Source: an uncultured Clostridium sp.
Lineage (GTDB): Bacteria > Bacillota > Clostridia > TANB77 > CAG-508
Direction: 5' to 3'
Assembly (NCBI GenBank): GCA_946500265.1
Contig: CAMMVE010000016.1
Location: 1-33,463 of the forward strand
DNA: 33,463 nucleotides
Position numbers and translations under genes: made by a program. How positions within the stretch are numbered: the stretch's first letter is position 1; each line of letters starts with the position of its first letter. The notes beneath the pieces were generated by a model. The model did no database searches. It worked only from the letters and a program-made list of their open reading frames with translations, and was not told the DNA's origin. Below are positions 31,263-33,463 of the stretch, in pieces.

Positions 31263-32087
31263 TTATTTTTTACCGTATATTTCATAGATTTCATCTGTAT
31301 ATTCTCCATTTTGATTATATACAATTAATGGTTTATCTATTTTTAAAAATGGCTTAGCATTTTTTATTCCTTTAATTAAAACTAAATTAGGCGATTTATC
31401 TATTGATGGATAAATAAATCTAATGTTTTTCGGTTCTAATTTATATTTTCTCATAAGTTCTATAATATCTACTAATCTATCTGGTCTATGCACCATAAAA
31501 AAGCTTCCTTTATCTTTTAAAAGATATTTTGAAACTTTTATAAAGTCTTCTAAATTAGCTGTAACTTCATGCCTTGAAATATATTTATACTCGCTTTCAT
31601 TCACTTTTCCTGTTTCCAGCTTTTTATATGGTGGATTAGTAACTACAAAATCGAATTTTTCTAACCAGATATTATCTTTTTCTTTATGAGTTTCAGTTTG
31701 TATGTTCCCTAGTTTAACTTGTTTTTTCCTTTTTTCCAATTTACTGTTATCAATATTTTGAATAATATTTTTAATATTCACATTTTTTATTTCTATTTTA
31801 TTTTGTAAACCATTCAACTCTATACTTCTTTGTGCCATATCGGCTACTTCTTTTTGAACTTCTATTCCTATTATTTTAGATAATCTAGTTTTAGCAGAAA
31901 GTAGTATACTAATAATTCCTGTGCCTGTACCCAAATCCACACCCAGTGCATTATTTTTTATATCTTTTTTCGCATAATCAGAAATAAGGACACTATCTAT
32001 TCCAAAGCAAAATCCATCCTTATTCTGAATTATCTTTAAATTATTGAATTCTAAATCATCAATTCTTTCATTTTCTTTTAAATTCAT
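31263..32087 (-). CDS. tRNA1(Val) A37 N6-methyltransferase-like (YabB/TrmN6 family)
   Basis: A 274-residue class I methylase. SAM loop VDLGTGTGIISILLSAKTR, catalytic NPPY in FDFVVTNPPYKKLETGK, start RIDDLEFNNLKIIQNKDGFC and FGIDSVLISDYA, the pattern of the TrmN6/YabB group that methylates A37 of tRNA-Val. ATG 32087 follows ATAGGAGAG by four bases; the frame could extend to 32111 without RBS. Upstream of rsmI as yabB is in Bacillus; the small yazA gene is missing between them. Confidence 0.9.
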   Translation of the reverse strand: MNLKENERIDDLEFNNLKIIQNKDGFCFGIDSVLISDYAKKDIKNNALGVDLGTGTGIISILLSAKTRLSKIIGIEVQKEVADMAQRSIELNGLQNKIEIKNVNIKNIIQNIDNSKLEKRKKQVKLGNIQTETHKEKDNIWLEKFDFVVTNPPYKKLETGKVNESEYKYISRHEVTANLEDFIKVSKYLLKDKGSFFMVHRPDRLVDIIELMRKYKLEPKNIRFIYPSIDKSPNLVLIKGIKNAKPFLKIDKPLIVYNQNGEYTDEIYEIYGKK

Positions 32088-32272
32088 AGTCTCTCCTATA
32101 ACTATTTTCATAAAATTATCTACAAAACGCCTGTATTTATTATAGCTTAATTACCTTTCCAAATCAAGATTAACATAAATTTAAGCCTTATTTTTTACTT
32201 TTTTATAACAAATGCATTAGATAAATCATAAATTATAATATAATTTATTTTAATAGAGAGGATGATACTTTT

Positions 32273-32434
32273 ATGGAAAATAAAAACTCTGAGAATAGAG
32301 ATGATAAGAAGAAAAAATTTGATTTTAAAAGTAAAAAAGAAAACGCTGTAAACTCCTTATTTGAAGTAGAGCATTTTCTTTGCGATTTGAAAAAGGTTTG
32401 TAATACAATTGGTCTATATAAAATATTGAAATAA
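32273..32434 (+). CDS. Small basic protein, 53 residues, unknown
   Basis: A short ORF with RBS AGAGGATG ten bases before the ATG and a TATAAT-containing AT-rich promoter region upstream (32234-32239). The product begins MENKNSENRDDKKKKFDFKS (charged, disordered) and ends with an apolar helix NSLFEVEHFLCDLKKVCNTI and GLYKILK. The disorder-then-amphipathic-helix layout and the two cysteines suggest a real peptide. It converges on the GerM-domain gene with ten bases between stops. No family recognised. Confidence 0.5.
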   Translation: MENKNSENRDDKKKKFDFKSKKENAVNSLFEVEHFLCDLKKVCNTIGLYKILK

Positions 32435-32443
32435 GTTATTACT

Positions 32444-33019
32444 CTAATTTTTTTCAATATCTTCCTCTTTAATAGGAACAAAAGGATCATCAAACTTTAT
32501 TAAATTATCTTTAAAGGCTTTATTTTCTTCTCCTCCTATTAATATTTTTACTCCATTTATTTCTGTTAGATTTATCATTGTATTAACAATTGAATAAATT
32601 GTTGCATTCTCCTTCTCTTCTCCCCCTTCATGATTTTCTATAAATTCTTTTGACAAGTCCAAATAAAGTACATCCCCTTTTACTTCTACTTTATTAATTC
32701 TAGTTCCTTCTGGTATAGTTCTTGTAAGCTCAGAGTTTTGAGGCCCTTCTATTAATAATTCCATTAGTCTCCTATATGGATCTTTAATTAACTCTTTTAC
32801 ATCAATTAATCTTCCCTCTGATACTAAACTTTGTGTTGTTCCATTATAGAAATATAAAGACACTATAGTTTGCCTCATTTGTTCTTCTGAAATCTCCTCT
32901 TCTGGAATTATTTCATTTACTTCATTTTGACTCTGCTTATTATAAAAGAAGAAATACCACACTCCTACTCCTGTTAAAATTAAGATAATAGCAATAATAA
33001 TAATAACTTTTTTATTCAT
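32444..33019 (-). CDS. GerM-domain (GerMN) membrane-anchored protein
   Basis: A 191-residue protein. Residues 4-28 are one membrane helix (VIIIIAIILILTGVGVWYFF) followed by an acidic linker (EEEISEEQ) and a single GerMN domain (about 50-175): VSLYFYNGTTQSLVSEGRLI, LMELLIEGPQNSELTRTIPE, GTRINKVEVKGDVLYLDLSK, EINGVKILIGGEE. Bacillus GerM has two such domains and acts in sporulation and germination; this has one. ATG 33019 fits GAGGAG spacing better than ATG 33025. Role in the envelope or spore is inferred. Confidence 0.85.
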   Translation of the reverse strand: MNKKVIIIIAIILILTGVGVWYFFFYNKQSQNEVNEIIPEEEISEEQMRQTIVSLYFYNGTTQSLVSEGRLIDVKELIKDPYRRLMELLIEGPQNSELTRTIPEGTRINKVEVKGDVLYLDLSKEFIENHEGGEEKENATIYSIVNTMINLTEINGVKILIGGEENKAFKDNLIKFDDPFVPIKEEDIEKN

Positions 33020-33170
33020 AAACATTCTCCTCTCTTTTTTACTATTTCATTGTTATGATAGACAAGTTATTTTTAGAACTGCTTTGCCCTAATTTTTGTA
33101 ATCCATCAAAAATCAGAATAGAAAAAAATATTTGACATATAATCTCAAATTTGACAGTTGTAGGAGAGTA

Positions 33171-33210
33171 AAAGACTGATAACCTTTGATATAAAAGGCT
33201 TTCAGTCTTT
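33171..33210. terminator. Hairpin beyond the transposase stop
   Basis: AAAGACTGA (33171-33179) pairs with TCAGTCTTT (33202-33210), with an inner CCTTT/AAAGG pair (33183-33187 with 33194-33198). Lies 30 bases past the minus-strand transposase stop, so it is either its terminator or part of the IS end. Confidence 0.5.
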
Positions 33211-33240
33211 AATAGATTAATTTAAAAATGCGTACCTAAA

Positions 33241-33463
33241 TCATTTTTTTGTTTTTGTTAAAAATTTTTTTAATCTACTTTCTTGTAGTATTTCATAATC
33301 AGTTCTAATTTCAAATTTTTCATGTAAGTCATCCGTTAAATCAGTTCTTGTATAAATTGGTTCATAACTGCAATCAAAATTCTTTTGCATATTCATATTT
33401 TTTAATGTATCAATAATTTCTGAACTTGTATATTTTTCATCAAGCATTTTTTCTAAAAATCTA
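33241..33463 (-). mobile_element. IS1634-family transposase, C-terminal part (cut by window edge)
   Basis: The frame stays open to the window edge (RFLEKMLDEKYTSSE upstream of the first Met), so the gene enters from the right. The visible 73 residues, including DEKYTSSEIIDTLKNMNMQK, YEPIYTRTDLTDDLHEKFEI and RTDYEILQESRLKK, match the C-terminus of IS1634/IS4-superfamily transposases (EKYTxxEIIxTLxxMN ... YxxYTRTDLTDxLHExFxxRTDY). The catalytic DDE residues lie outside the window, so activity cannot be judged. Confidence 0.75.

Overview
The window comes from an endospore-forming, very AT-rich Gram-positive bacterium, most likely an uncultured clostridium. Supporting genes are the sporulation and germination set (ypeB, spoIIR, spmA, spmB, abrB, a GerM-domain gene), the Firmicutes order ffs-dnaX-ybaB-recR with tadA nearby, and the yabB/trmN6-rsmI-abrB order known from Bacillus. 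Species cannot be named from sequence alone. No rRNA operon and no CRISPR array are present.

Left third (1-8.6 kb) is accessory DNA. A divergent promoter region with two copies of a palindromic operator drives a compact rightward operon: a zinc-cluster protein (DUF6076-like), two GNAT acetyltransferases, an ASCH-MazG fusion, two Nudix hydrolases, then a tyrosine integrase. It reads as a nucleotide-pool/small-molecule-modification cargo carried by an integrative element. On the other strand lies a BcgI-like restriction-modification locus. Its specificity gene is intact, but the fused nuclease-methylase gene carries two frameshifts and one in-frame stop.

The middle (8.7-22.8 kb) is mostly chromosomal core: ypeB without sleB beside it, a UgtP-type lipid glycosyltransferase behind a long possibly structured leader, a 60-residue protein whose ribosome binding site is buried in a perfect hairpin, recR, ybaB, dnaX, SRP RNA, a membrane-anchored protein, tRNA-Ser(CGA) and tadA. 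Between tadA and tRNA-Arg(CCT) sits a two-gene phage/SOS-like islet: an XRE-S24 repressor that looks non-cleavable and is frameshifted, and a BRO-N/DinD-like partner. Then follow a TtcA-family tRNA thiolase, phosphoglucomutase, a nested-stem non-coding RNA candidate with its own terminator, galU and an unknown gene.

The right third holds spoIIR with a sigma-F-like promoter; a frameshifted prepilin-like surface protein with a sulfatase-modifying-factor/C-type-lectin-like domain whose last ~130 bases look like a variable region of a diversity-generating retroelement; murA; walJ; an AT-rich gene-free stretch; spmAB; abrB flanked by two Spo0A-box matches; rsmI; a TrmN6-like methylase; a 53-residue ORF; a GerM-domain gene; and the 3' end of an IS1634-type transposase at the edge. 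Four copies of a ~45-base hairpin repeat sit in intergenic positions. All frameshifts found are in accessory genes and the core genes read through cleanly, which favours real decay or phase variation over poor sequence.
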